Origin: Oceanospirillales bacterium
Lineage (GTDB): Bacteria > Pseudomonadota > Gammaproteobacteria > Pseudomonadales > Endozoicomonadaceae
Assembly (NCBI GenBank): GCA_004762125.1
Contig: SIHQ01000001.1
Span: 248,001 to 312,000, forward strand
DNA: 64,000 nt
Reading direction: 5' to 3'
Below, one piece after another: positions 1 through 9,047 of the stretch. The notes beneath the pieces were generated by a model, which was not told the DNA's origin, did no database searches, and worked only from the letters and a program-made list of their open reading frames with translations. Made by a program: the position numbers and the translations under genes. How positions within the stretch are numbered: the stretch's first letter is position 1; each line of letters begins with the position of its first letter.

Positions 1-598
1 GAGTTTCTCCACTAAAAGCACCGTCGGCAGACTGGCCATCGAGTATTTCCAGATAGTGCTCATGGAGAGCCTGAAGGTTCATCCGCCAGCCGTAGCTGCC
101 CTGCTCATTTCGATAGAGGTTTTTCAGTAGAAAAGAGCGGACTGCAGCCTCCTGAACGTATTCAGAAATAACCTTATCAGCATCAGAGCGCTTCGCCAGC
201 TGCTCCAGATTCACTGCATGCAAACCGGCAAAAACATCATCATGACGGCGAACTTTGTACTGAACCGGAGCAATATCCATAACGACTAGTTTCTCAACCC
301 TATCCGGATAATCCAGTGCCGCTTTCATAGCAATTTTGCCCCCCATGGAATGACCCAGTATGTGAGCTTTCTCAATGCCTTGGTTATCCATGTACTCAAT
401 AATGTCACCAGCCATCAGCTCATAGTTCATTTCATCGCTGTGGGGGGAACGACCGTGGTTTCGAACATCCACTCCATGAACAAGGAACTCTTCAGCCAGT
501 TGCCTATTGATGGCCCCAAGGTTTTCCTGGGAACCAAACAGACCATGAATACTGATGAGGTCTGCACCTTTCCCTTGTTGGCGGGCATATAACTTCAT
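1..598 (-). CDS. ybfF: YbfF-type alpha/beta-hydrolase esterase (3' part missing)
   Basis: Serine esterase of the alpha/beta-hydrolase fold; YbfF-family enzymes cleave short acyl (thio)esters in the cytoplasm. The visible 199 residues start MKLYARQQGKG and hold the oxyanion-hole region HGLFGS (about 19-24), the VDVRNHGRSP strand-turn seen in E. coli YbfF, and the nucleophile elbow GHSMGG. A later VMDIAPVQY segment also matches YbfF. The His and acid residues of the triad should lie beyond the window edge. An AGAAGGA ribosome-binding site lies just upstream of the ATG at 598. The gene is cut by the window start, so only the N-terminal part is described. It is transcribed divergently from the unknown gene at 734. 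Confidence 0.88.
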   Translation of the reverse strand, partial: MKLYARQQGKGADLISIHGLFGSQENLGAINRQLAEEFLVHGVDVRNHGRSPHSDEMNYELMAGDIIEYMDNQGIEKAHILGHSMGGKIAMKAALDYPDRVEKLVVMDIAPVQYKVRRHDDVFAGLHAVNLEQLAKRSDADKVISEYVQEAAVRSFLLKNLYRNEQGSYGWRMNLQALHEHYLEILDGQSADGAFSGET

Positions 599-733
599 TA
601 TTTTCCTTCTGTTTTTCCTGAAATAGCCCTGCCAGACAGAAACCTTCGAAGGCAGGAAAAGGTGATTCTATCTGCAGAAGGCTGGCAATGGTAATCCTCT
701 AGACTAGGACAAAAGAACAAGGAAAATCAGGTC

Positions 734-2278
734 ATGGCCGACGGAATCAGTCAAGCAGGGGGAAATGTCGGTATACAGTTTCCTACAGAATCATCAAGTT
801 TAAAGCGCTCTAATGCCATAAGAGGAAAAACCAGAGGCGGACGAGAAGTAAGCCATAGCCCTGACTCCTCACCCAATATTCCCCGAAGTGGAGCGTTAGG
901 TACACAAGACAAGGCCATCAAATCACGCCTGGTACAAGCCAGAACAGCAAAACCTACTCTACAGCAAGCAGCGCAAACACCCCAGTTACCTCAAACTGCA
1001 AAATCCAGTCAAAGCTCACAACCTGCAGCGGCATTAATGACATCTGATGAAGTGATTAAAATCGCAGGAAAGCCTAGAAATGATTTTGGCCCAATCAAAC
1101 AGAGTCCGACTTACAAAGCTGCACTGGCTAGCCTTGATAAATATCATGGAATCAGTGGTACCGTACAAAAACTACACGCTTTTCAGGACGTCCAGAAATC
1201 TGCTTCAGAATATTTAGACAAGAAAACCAAGGAATCTTCTCCACAGGAGCTCTCCTCACCAGAACCCAGCAAGCGCCTGGCCGGTGCTCGTGCTCTGGGT
1301 CAGAGTGTTAAAGCCGAACAAATGACACTTTTGACGAATGCTGCAAAAAAATTGGCAGCAGATACTTTTGCCCCTGAAGCTCGTGAGTTGGCCAAAACAC
1401 TGGCGAGCTTTCCTAACCATCAGCTGATAGAGACGTTAAAAGAACTGCCTGTAGAGGCAGCTTCAGAGTTTTTAAATCAGATTTTGGGTATAAAAAGAGA
1501 TGAAAATGAAGATGGCTGCCAAACTCTTGATTTTGTACTGAGCGTGAAGGAACAAACTGATTTACCTGATAAAGAAATTCAACGACAGATAGCAACAACA
1601 ATCGCTCACGGTGAACCTGAAGTTAATGCCAAAACAGCAAAACATGCTTTTGACAAGGGCGTTATGGATATAAATATACTGACAGGTATTGGTCAAAATA
1701 ATACGATAGCTTTGAACATGGAAAGTATGCAGACCAAAGCTGGCGCAGAAAAAGAAATAGCGGCTCTCGACCCTAATAATTTTACCTCAAGTCGGTCATG
1801 GCAGGTTGTTCAAAGCGGATTAAAAAATGATGAAGGAGAAGTCATTATCAGTGGTGGAATAAAGGGCTCTATCGATAGTGATGGTACACCTATGTTTGCA
1901 AAACATATGACTGCACAATCCAACCTGGTAACCATGAACGCCATTTACAACGCTAGCAACGGTAATTCTGCTCTTGACCTTATGGTCACTACCTGGGATA
2001 TGCAGGAGATGAAAGCCAAGCAGGAGTATAATGAAAGTATACCTCTTGAAAAAAGCGGGCTCCGTTTTGACAGCAACAATAAAGTGCTAAATAAAGAACT
2101 GGAAAAACTTAATTCGGATTTTTTTAAGCAAGTAGCTGAAGGAAAACAATTTAAGCCGGAAGATATGGGCTGGAAAATGCTTCCTGATGACTGGCAAACC
2201 GATCCAAATAGCACACCTACTAAGACAGAAGTTGTACATGACTTTCTTGCTCGAAAAACGCCAGGCGTTTTTGGGTAA
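734..2278 (+). CDS. Orphan 514-aa protein, effector-like, unknown function
   Basis: I do not recognise this protein. It has no signal peptide and no membrane segment. The first 110 or so residues are rich in Ser, Thr, Gln, Ala and Pro and look disordered. After that comes a mostly helical middle (about 110-300), then a mixed C-terminal part with the stretch SGGIKGSIDSDGTPMFAKH around residue 375. A soluble protein with a low-complexity Ser/Thr/Gln N-terminus and no enzyme motif is a common layout for type III secreted effectors, but no secretion genes or chaperone lie nearby, so this is only inference. An AAGGA motif lies about 11 bases before the ATG. It stands alone between ybfF (divergent) and thyA (convergent). 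The long open frame and biased codon use make it a real gene; the function is unknown. Confidence 0.75.
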   Translation: MADGISQAGGNVGIQFPTESSSLKRSNAIRGKTRGGREVSHSPDSSPNIPRSGALGTQDKAIKSRLVQARTAKPTLQQAAQTPQLPQTAKSSQSSQPAAALMTSDEVIKIAGKPRNDFGPIKQSPTYKAALASLDKYHGISGTVQKLHAFQDVQKSASEYLDKKTKESSPQELSSPEPSKRLAGARALGQSVKAEQMTLLTNAAKKLAADTFAPEARELAKTLASFPNHQLIETLKELPVEAASEFLNQILGIKRDENEDGCQTLDFVLSVKEQTDLPDKEIQRQIATTIAHGEPEVNAKTAKHAFDKGVMDINILTGIGQNNTIALNMESMQTKAGAEKEIAALDPNNFTSSRSWQVVQSGLKNDEGEVIISGGIKGSIDSDGTPMFAKHMTAQSNLVTMNAIYNASNGNSALDLMVTTWDMQEMKAKQEYNESIPLEKSGLRFDSNNKVLNKELEKLNSDFFKQVAEGKQFKPEDMGWKMLPDDWQTDPNSTPTKTEVVHDFLARKTPGVFG

Positions 2279-2334
2279 CAGGTCACCCCTACCAGAAAAA
2301 ACTTCCGGTAAGAGTTTCGTTTCACATCCTGATT

Positions 2335-3168
2335 TTAAACAGACACTGCCGCCTTAATATGGGAATGCGCCTGATAGTCCTTCAACACAAAATCATCAAA
2401 AGTAAAATCAAACAGATCATCAATGTCAGAATTCAGCTGCATTGTGGGCTTTGCAAAAGGCTCACGGCTTAACTGCTCTTCTGTTTGCTCCAGATGATTT
2501 GAATACAAATGTGCATCACCAAGGGTATGAACAAAGTCACCCGCTTCCAGTCCACAGACCTGAGCCACCATCATGGTCAGCAATGCGTAGGATGCAATGT
2601 TAAAAGGCACGCCTAAAAAGACATCTGCACTGCGCTGATAGAGCTGGCAAGAGAGCTTTCCATTCTGTACATAGAACTGAAACAAGCAGTGACAAGGTGG
2701 CAATGCCTGCTTACCCAAAGCAGCATTCTCTTTGGGGGAATGCTTCACATCAGGCAACACACTGGGGTTCCAGGCGCTGATGACCAGCCGCCGTGAATCC
2801 GGATTCGATTTTATTTCATCGATCAGCCACTGAATTTGGTCAACGGTTTCACCATTAGCCCCTTTCCAACTGCGCCACTGCTCTCCATAAACAGGACCAA
2901 GGCTTCCTTCATCGGTCGCCCAGTCGTCCCATATACGAACGCCGTTGTCTTGAAGGTAGGCAATATTGGTATCGCCCTTCAGGAACCAAAGCAACTCATG
3001 AATGATGGATCGTAGGTGACACTTTTTAGTCGTCACTAAAGGGAAACCTTCGGACAGATCAAACCGCATCTGGTAGCCAAAAACACTGTAAGTGCCTGTA
3101 CCTGTTCTATCGGATTTAAACGTTCCGTTTTCCTTAATGTGCCTGAGCAAGTCCAGATATTGTTTCAT
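2335..3168 (-). CDS. thyA: Thymidylate synthase
   Basis: Converts dUMP and 5,10-methylene-tetrahydrofolate to dTMP and dihydrofolate. The 277 residues show the usual ThyA order: [11 protein letters not shown] near the start, the catalytic [11 protein letters not shown] with Cys159, [16 protein letters not shown] for dUMP binding, and GDAHLYSNH for the substrate pocket. It is 13 residues longer than the 264-residue E. coli enzyme because of a short insert (about 141-155) before the catalytic cysteine. The ATG overlaps the last 4 bases of lgt, giving the conserved lgt-thyA order with translational coupling. The downstream neighbour is the convergent orphan gene ending at 2278. Confidence 0.97.
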   Translation of the reverse strand: MKQYLDLLRHIKENGTFKSDRTGTGTYSVFGYQMRFDLSEGFPLVTTKKCHLRSIIHELLWFLKGDTNIAYLQDNGVRIWDDWATDEGSLGPVYGEQWRSWKGANGETVDQIQWLIDEIKSNPDSRRLVISAWNPSVLPDVKHSPKENAALGKQALPPCHCLFQFYVQNGKLSCQLYQRSADVFLGVPFNIASYALLTMMVAQVCGLEAGDFVHTLGDAHLYSNHLEQTEEQLSREPFAKPTMQLNSDIDDLFDFTFDDFVLKDYQAHSHIKAAVSV

Positions 3169-4043
3169 CGCTTGGATCCTTTTTTACCGTTTGGCTTGCC
3201 AGCTTTCACTGAATGTTTCTCAAGCCATTTCAGATCATCCTGATTCTGACCATTGATCAGCGGATATTTTTTATAAGCTACTGCAATCAGCGCAGCACCC
3301 AAAAGAATCATTGGCGTAGACAGCAATTGCCCCATGGTCAGCCAGTCAAAGGCAATGAACCCCAGCTGCGGGTCTGGTTGACGGACAAACTCGACAGTGA
3401 AGCGGCCAAGGCCATAGATCAGCAAGAACAGTCCGGAGATTGCCATTCGAGGCTTCGGTTTTGAAGAAAACCACCAGAGCACTCCAAACAGAACCAGCCC
3501 TTCAATAGCAAACTGGTAAAGCTGAGACGGGTGTCGAGGAAGCTGAGTCGGATCGTTTGGAAAAACCATTGCCCAGGACGCATCCGTTGCTCGCCCCCAG
3601 AGTTCACCACCAATAAAGTTACCGATACGACCAAGTCCCAGTCCCAATGGCACAATAGGTGCAATAAAATCGGTCATCTGGAAAAAATTCTTGCCCAGCT
3701 TTCTGCCATACAGAAAGACCGCCAGAATCACCCCCAATAGCCCACCATGGAAAGACATCCCGCCTTCCCATACATAGAACAGCCAAATCGGCTTCTGCAA
3801 GAAATAATCAAAATTATAAAAAAGTACATAGCCGGCACGACCACCGACAATAACACCAACGGCAGCGTAAAAAATCAGATCTCCCACCCACTCAGGGTTC
3901 CAGAGTCCTCCGGATTTTTTTGCTCTTGAAGTGGCCAGCCACCAGGCACCTGCAAAACCAAGCAGGTACATCAAACCATACCAATGGACTTGCAACGGCC
4001 CCAAGCTAATAGCTATAGGATCAATATCAGGATAGGGGATCAC
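3165..4043 (-). CDS. lgt: Prolipoprotein diacylglyceryl transferase
   Basis: Inner-membrane enzyme that moves diacylglycerol from phosphatidylglycerol onto the lipobox cysteine of prolipoproteins, the first step of lipoprotein maturation. The 292 residues contain [11 protein letters not shown] near the N-terminus, the essential His in GGMSFHGG (about 95-101), the family signature [14 protein letters not shown] at 138-151, and [10 protein letters not shown]. About seven hydrophobic segments fit the family topology. The C-terminus ends in a Lys/Arg-rich tail. The start codon is GTG at 4043; a GGA about 10 bases upstream is the only ribosome-binding site, so initiation may be weak. It forms an operon with thyA. 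Confidence 0.96.
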   Translation of the reverse strand: MIPYPDIDPIAISLGPLQVHWYGLMYLLGFAGAWWLATSRAKKSGGLWNPEWVGDLIFYAAVGVIVGGRAGYVLFYNFDYFLQKPIWLFYVWEGGMSFHGGLLGVILAVFLYGRKLGKNFFQMTDFIAPIVPLGLGLGRIGNFIGGELWGRATDASWAMVFPNDPTQLPRHPSQLYQFAIEGLVLFGVLWWFSSKPKPRMAISGLFLLIYGLGRFTVEFVRQPDPQLGFIAFDWLTMGQLLSTPMILLGAALIAVAYKKYPLINGQNQDDLKWLEKHSVKAGKPNGKKGSKR

Positions 4044-4103
4044 GTATGGATTCCGATCAGTGTAATAGTCAGTTGAATTAAGAAGTTTAACAACCAGAAG
4101 AGA

Positions 4104-4489
4104 TTAGTTGAAAGCACACAGCTCCAGATTATTCAGATTCTTTACAAAACCCGAGTCAGCGAAACTTCTGTGCAGGCTTTCCAGAAACAGAGAAATCTTC
4201 CTGGAAAGCTTCCCCGAAGCATAATCCACTCTCAGCTCAAGGCGGGTTGAAAGCATGTTCGGCAGGACTTTGACCAACTCTCCATTCTTACCAGATCGTT
4301 AACAAAGATATCCGGAAAAAAGCCCATACTGTTGCCTTTAAGCATGCTCAGTAACAACATATACTCCTAGTAGAGGATTTCATTATTTGAGAACCGACTA
4401 AAAAACAGGGTGATACTGACCGGCATTTACCCCTAATTTTTGCCAGTCAGCTTTTATTCTTTCCCTATCCTGCAGCTCTATTTTCTTGT
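4104..4489 (-). pseudogene. Decayed LysR-family regulator, C-terminal remnant
   Basis: No long ORF exists here, but the minus strand still encodes a recognisable C-terminal part of a LysR effector-binding domain spread over shifted frames. In order the pieces read ADWQKLGVNAGQYHPVF, then FSRFSNNEILY followed by an in-frame TAG (4368-4370), then EYMLLLSMLKGNSMGFFPD and IFVNDLV, then after a frameshift NGELVKVLPNM and KLSRKISLFLESL, ending at the stop codon at 4104-4106. The GFFPDIFV..NGELVKVLP pattern matches the LysR domain end. At least two frameshifts and one nonsense codon are needed to join the pieces. No DNA-binding N-terminus is seen because the permease gene occupies that position. Reading is from manual translation. 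Confidence 0.55.
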
Positions 4490-4494
4490 TAGTT

Positions 4495-5283
4495 TTAAGC
4501 CGCTATCAGAAATTCCAAACCGACAATCATTAGAAATACGGCAAACATTTTCTGGAGCTTTTCAGAAGGAAGAGTATGTGCCAAATCAGCCCCAAAACGG
4601 GCGCAGAACATACTGGTCAGTACGATGCCCAGAAAAGCAGGCCAATAAACAAATCCAGTGCTCATCTCTGGCAACAGAGGGTTTCCATGACCAAGAAAAA
4701 TATTGGCACTGGTTCCCATAATCGCAATAGGTAAGCCACAGGCTGCTGAAGTTGCAACGGCCTTCCCCATCGTTAAATGACACTTTCTCAGAAACGGCAC
4801 GGACATAGTCCCACCGCCTATTCCAAAAATACTGGAAGCCCAGCCAATAATGCTACCGGCCAGAATCATAACGGGTTTTGCCGGAATGGCATGACCTTCC
4901 CTGATTTTGAAACCAAACCACATTTTCACCGCCACAGTCAGAGCAAATATGCCGATGACTCTTTGTAGCGTGGGCCCGCTCATCTGTATCGCTGTCAGAA
5001 CGCCCAGCCAGGAACCCAGTAGAATACCTGAAGCCAGCAAAACAAATATCGGCCACTGTACAGCGCCTTTTGCATGATGGGCTTTAATGGAGCTGGTAGA
5101 GGTCACAACGATGGTTGCCAGAGATGTTCCAACCGCCAAGTGAGTCAGTATCTCGGGGGCTACTCCCTGAAGTTGAAAGCTATAGACCAGTGCTGGAACG
5201 ATGATCAGGCCACCACCTATACCGAACAAGCCAGCCAGAGTTCCCGCCAGAGCACCTAAAATCAGGTAAGAGAGAAAAATCAT
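4495..5283 (-). CDS. TauE/SafE (TSUP) family permease
   Basis: Membrane permease of the TSUP family, whose members move sulfite, sulfonates or other small organic anions. The start is taken at the ATG at 5283 (262 residues, beginning MIFLSYLILGALAG). A TTG at 5376 would add 31 mostly polar residues with three cysteines, unlike the family. The two diagnostic repeats are visible: GLFGIGGGLIIVP near residue 20 and SIFGIGGGTMSVPF near residue 155, each starting a four-helix half. About eight membrane segments are present, close to the usual 250-270 residue length. The remnant of a LysR regulator lies directly downstream. The substrate cannot be told from the sequence. Confidence 0.88.
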   Translation of the reverse strand: MIFLSYLILGALAGTLAGLFGIGGGLIIVPALVYSFQLQGVAPEILTHLAVGTSLATIVVTSTSSIKAHHAKGAVQWPIFVLLASGILLGSWLGVLTAIQMSGPTLQRVIGIFALTVAVKMWFGFKIREGHAIPAKPVMILAGSIIGWASSIFGIGGGTMSVPFLRKCHLTMGKAVATSAACGLPIAIMGTSANIFLGHGNPLLPEMSTGFVYWPAFLGIVLTSMFCARFGADLAHTLPSEKLQKMFAVFLMIVGLEFLIAA

Positions 5284-5626
5284 TAAGCGCAATCCCGCGA
5301 AACAGCTACGACAACCAGCACACTGATTATGATCGATGACCGTATTATCATTATTATCAGTCCGTTTTTGTGTCAAACGGGTCCAGTTTTTTTTCGAAAT
5401 CCATCAGAAAATAGACTGCACTATCGTACAATAGTTCCCCTGTCAGCCTGACTTCAAGGGCTCTAATGATGCCAGAAACCAGCCCGTAAAACTCCTTTCT
5501 TCCGGATCACCTCCTGTTTACTGTCCGTAAGAGAAGATCCGTACCTATATCTAGACTGACTGAAGGATTCCATTTGCTTAATACAGGCTCTACACTCCAC
5601 ACCACAGAAATCAAAAGAATACAAAA
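5284..5626. other. Divergent intergenic region
   Basis: This 343-base stretch separates the TSUP permease (minus) from the acyltransferase (plus) and must hold both promoters. It includes the possible N-terminal extension of the permease back to 5376. I see no convincing hairpin, repeat or RNA gene in it. Confidence 0.5.
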
Positions 5627-6472
5627 ATGAGTGGAACTTCAGGAACAGATCTCATTGCCGGAGTCATTATCCGTGCCTTAGGTATTCTGCCAGAGTCCTT
5701 TTTTAATGCTCTAGCTCGGCTTGGCTCAAAATGGCTCGATAGAAAAAAAGGCAACATTGCCAGAGCCGCTCTTCGTCTGGTATTTAATCAGACCGACCAA
5801 AAATATTTCGACTCAATCGCCAAGAAATCAGCGGTTCACTCTCTGGAATATTTGCTCTCTCTGCCAAGACTGGGAAAAATTCCGTACCAGCTCCATGATC
5901 AGAAAATCATTTGTGAGGCTTTAGCTGAGGAAGGGGGCGCCGTGGTTATTTCTCTTCATACAGGCCCACCTGATCTCGGAACTCTGGCAGTAACTAGAGA
6001 AAATATGCCAGCCTGTACACTTATTGGCGCTGGAAAACAGGCTCCATTTGCCAATAGTCTTGGACGAAAAGCTTTGGAACAGGCAGGCATCGATTTTATT
6101 CAGCGGGGCGACCCCACTGCAGTATTCAAAACTATAAAGCAGAAAAAAATGCTATTCCTCTACAGTGACCTGCGATGTCGAGAAATGCCGGTAACCTTCT
6201 TTGAACAGCAGACATCAGCCCCAGGCACAGGTGTAATGACGGCCCAACTTTTGAAAGCCCCTATCCTGTTCCATTTCTGTACCCTTGAGAACGGTATCTG
6301 GCAGTTACACTTTGAACGCTTTGAACCTGAACTTTCTGGTAACCAGAAGCAGGATGCCGCTGAGAATTTGCAACGATTAATCCATAAAATGGAAGAAGTC
6401 ATCAGAAAACACCCTGAGTTATGGATTTGGCATTACGATCGTTTCAAGCTGAAGAAGAAATTAAAAGGCTGA
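5627..6472 (+). CDS. HtrB/LpxL-like lipid acyltransferase
   Basis: Member of the lysophospholipid acyltransferase superfamily, closest in layout to the Kdo2-lipid A acyltransferases LpxL/LpxM that transfer an acyl chain from acyl-ACP at the inner membrane. Of 281 residues, the catalytic H-x4-D box is seen as SLHTGPPD (about 108-115), followed by an FANSLGRKALEQAG segment and a FLYSDLRC stretch in place of the usual DQ motif. The C-terminal WIWHYDRFK corresponds to the W-x-H-R-R-F ending of LpxL. It is shorter than LpxL (306) and its N-terminal anchor is weak. No good ribosome-binding site precedes the ATG. It is monocistronic. It could act on lipid A or on another glycolipid such as an ornithine lipid. 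Confidence 0.75.
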   Translation: MSGTSGTDLIAGVIIRALGILPESFFNALARLGSKWLDRKKGNIARAALRLVFNQTDQKYFDSIAKKSAVHSLEYLLSLPRLGKIPYQLHDQKIICEALAEEGGAVVISLHTGPPDLGTLAVTRENMPACTLIGAGKQAPFANSLGRKALEQAGIDFIQRGDPTAVFKTIKQKKMLFLYSDLRCREMPVTFFEQQTSAPGTGVMTAQLLKAPILFHFCTLENGIWQLHFERFEPELSGNQKQDAAENLQRLIHKMEEVIRKHPELWIWHYDRFKLKKKLKG

Positions 6473-6968
6473 TTAAGCGTTATCGTGCAGTTTTTTTGAA
6501 TCACCTCTCATACCAGTGCCTGTAGCCCGTAGGCTTATTTTTATGGGACTGAAACAAAATTCTCTATAAATATCTAAAAAATAAAAATAAAACCGTTTTC
6601 CTTATGGAAAATAAGAAGATACAACAAATGACTTATTAATAATAAACTTAGATAGTATTACTTAAAAACGACAGCGTGCAATAATTTTCACTGTAGTAAT
6701 TATTAATAATAATATACATTTGAAAGAATAACTCGCTCTCCTTCTTAAAGAAAAACCCCTTTCAAAATCAATCAATTAGAATTCAAAACGGTAGACATAA
6801 TTTCCAATTCTCTCTATAACTATAAATACTGATCTACGGCATTTAATTAAAAATACATTGTCGTAGGATGGAAATAAAAAGAATTGCGAGATCTTAATCC
6901 AACAATAAATCAGTACGTCCAAATTCATTTGTAACTTCGATGAGTATTAGGACAATAGGGGGCTAGGC
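6473..6968. other. AT-rich intergenic region upstream of prkA
   Basis: This stretch of 496 bases is markedly more AT-rich than its flanks, especially 6540-6900. It must carry the promoter of the prkA operon. I could not pick a single confident -10/-35 pair among the many AT-rich candidates. A weak hairpin around 6520-6540 (GCCT...AGGC then a T-rich run) may end transcription of the acyltransferase gene. Confidence 0.5.
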
Positions 6969-8891
6969 ATGTCTATATTTTCACACTTCCAGCAACGGTA
7001 TGAGTCTACCCGCCAGGAAGAAATGAGTCTTCAGGAATATCTCGACCTCTGCAAAACAGACCCTGGGGCATACGCAAATGCCGCCGAGCGAATGCTCAAA
7101 GCTATTGGTGAAGCGGAGATAGTTGATACCTCACGAGATCCGCGACTCAGCCGTATATTTTCTAACAAATTGATTAAACGTTATCCGGTATTTGAAGAGT
7201 TCTATGGCATGGAGGAAGCCATTGAACAAATTGTTTCTTATTTCAAACATGCAGCACAAGGACTGGAAGAAAAGAAACAGATCCTTTATTTGCTGGGCCC
7301 GGTTGGTGGCGGTAAATCTTCTTTAGCCGAACGATTGAAAGCGTTAATGGAAATCGAGCCATTTTATGCCATAAAAGGCTCACCTGTTTTCGAATCTCCT
7401 CTTGGTATTTTTAATCCGGAAGAAGATGGTCATATTTTAACTGAAGACTATGGAATTCCTGGTCGTTATTTGAAATACATTATGTCTCCTTGGGCTGTAA
7501 AAAGACTTAAAGAATACAAGGGCGATCTTTCAAAGTTCCGTGTAGTTAAAATTTACCCCAGTCAGTTAAATCAGATTGCTATTGCCAAAACTGAACCCGG
7601 TGACGAAAACAACCAGGATATCTCAACTCTGGTGGGTAAAGTGGACATTCGCCAGCTGGAAGAATTTTCCCAAGACGATCCTGATGCTTACAGTTTTTCA
7701 GGTGCACTCTGTCGGGCCAACCAGGGCATGATGGAATTTGTAGAAATGTTCAAAGCTCCGGTGAAAGTGCTTCATCCACTGTTGACTGCAACTCAGGAAG
7801 GTAACTACAACCCTACAGAAGGTATGGGAGCCATTCCTTTTGAAGGCGTTCTTCTGGCTCACTCCAACGAGTCCGAGTGGCAGACTTTCAGAAACAACAA
7901 GACAAACGAAGCCTTTATTGACCGGGTTAATATCGTCAAAGTGCCATACTGCTGCCGCATCGACGAAGAAGTTCATATCTATGAGAAACTGCTTGAACAC
8001 AGTTCACTGAAAAATGCCCCTTGCGCACCAGATACCTTGAAAATGCTGGCCCAGTTTTCCGTTCTCTCCCGTATCAAGGAACCGGAGAATTCTTCTCTCT
8101 ATTCCAAGATGAAGGTCTACAACGGTGAGAGCCTGAAAGATACTGACCCCAACGCCAAGCCCATGCAGGAGTATAAAGATGCAGCGGGTGTGGATGAAGG
8201 AATGGATGGGTTGTCTACTCGCTTCGCCTTCAAAATTCTATCCAAGGTCTTTAACTTCGACTCTACCGAAGTGGCTGCCAACCCGGTCCACCTGATGTAC
8301 GTGTTGGAACAGCAAATTGAACAGCAGCAGTATGCGGATGATGTACACGACCGTTACCTGCGCTTTATCAAAGAATATCTAACGCCAAAATATGTCGAGT
8401 TCCTGGGTAAGGAAATCCAGACTGCCTATCTGGAGTCTTACTCTGATTATGGCCAGAATATCTTTGACCGCTATATCACTTACGCTGATTTCTGGATTCA
8501 GGATCAGGAGTTCCGTGACCCTGATACCGGCCATATTCTGGACCGCGGGTCACTCAATGACGAACTGGAAAAGATCGAAAAACCTGCAGGAATCGCTAAT
8601 CCAAAAGATTTCCGGAACGAAGTGGTTAATTTTGTTCTCAGAGCCAGAGCAAACAACGATGGTATGAATGCCAGCTGGTTGAGTTATGAAAAAATGCGCA
8701 GCGTTATCGAGAAAAAGATGTTCTCCAATACCGAAGACCTGCTGCCGGTCATCTCTTTTAACGCCAAGAGCTCCAATGATGACCAGCGTAAACACGCTGA
8801 CTTCGTTCAACGTATGGTCGAGTACGGTTACACAGAAAAACAGGTTCGCCTGCTGTCCGAGTGGTACACCAGAGTTCGTAAGTCACAGTAA
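6969..8891 (+). CDS. yeaG: PrkA/YeaG serine protein kinase
   Basis: Cytoplasmic AAA+-type serine protein kinase of the PrkA/YeaG family, induced in enterics by starvation and nitrogen stress; proposed targets are few. The 640 residues match the usual length. A P-loop GPVGGGKSS lies at about 110-118, and the PrkA N-terminal AAA domain covers roughly the first 380 residues. VLLAHSNESEW and FIDRVNIVKVPYCCR are typical of this domain. The C-terminal PrkA kinase-like domain follows to about residue 635. It is the first gene of an operon with yeaH and spoVR, an association known in many proteobacteria. The long AT-rich leader upstream suggests regulated expression, but no specific site was identified. 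Confidence 0.96.
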   Translation: MSIFSHFQQRYESTRQEEMSLQEYLDLCKTDPGAYANAAERMLKAIGEAEIVDTSRDPRLSRIFSNKLIKRYPVFEEFYGMEEAIEQIVSYFKHAAQGLEEKKQILYLLGPVGGGKSSLAERLKALMEIEPFYAIKGSPVFESPLGIFNPEEDGHILTEDYGIPGRYLKYIMSPWAVKRLKEYKGDLSKFRVVKIYPSQLNQIAIAKTEPGDENNQDISTLVGKVDIRQLEEFSQDDPDAYSFSGALCRANQGMMEFVEMFKAPVKVLHPLLTATQEGNYNPTEGMGAIPFEGVLLAHSNESEWQTFRNNKTNEAFIDRVNIVKVPYCCRIDEEVHIYEKLLEHSSLKNAPCAPDTLKMLAQFSVLSRIKEPENSSLYSKMKVYNGESLKDTDPNAKPMQEYKDAAGVDEGMDGLSTRFAFKILSKVFNFDSTEVAANPVHLMYVLEQQIEQQQYADDVHDRYLRFIKEYLTPKYVEFLGKEIQTAYLESYSDYGQNIFDRYITYADFWIQDQEFRDPDTGHILDRGSLNDELEKIEKPAGIANPKDFRNEVVNFVLRARANNDGMNASWLSYEKMRSVIEKKMFSNTEDLLPVISFNAKSSNDDQRKHADFVQRMVEYGYTEKQVRLLSEWYTRVRKSQ

Positions 8892-9047
8892 GGATTTTCA
8901 TATGACTGCTGTCTTATAAAGCCTGACAGCAACAGCCACTGGCAGCATTAATCACAAATGTAACCAGTGGCTTTCTTCACAACTGTCTCTCGCTATAAAA
9001 CTCGTTATAAAAACAGTTGCAGAACAAGTACCAACGGAGAGCGTCCT

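Noticed and set aside
3213-4043. Several open frames antisense or shifted to lgt
   Set aside because: All overlap the well-conserved lgt gene and have no protein-like motifs.
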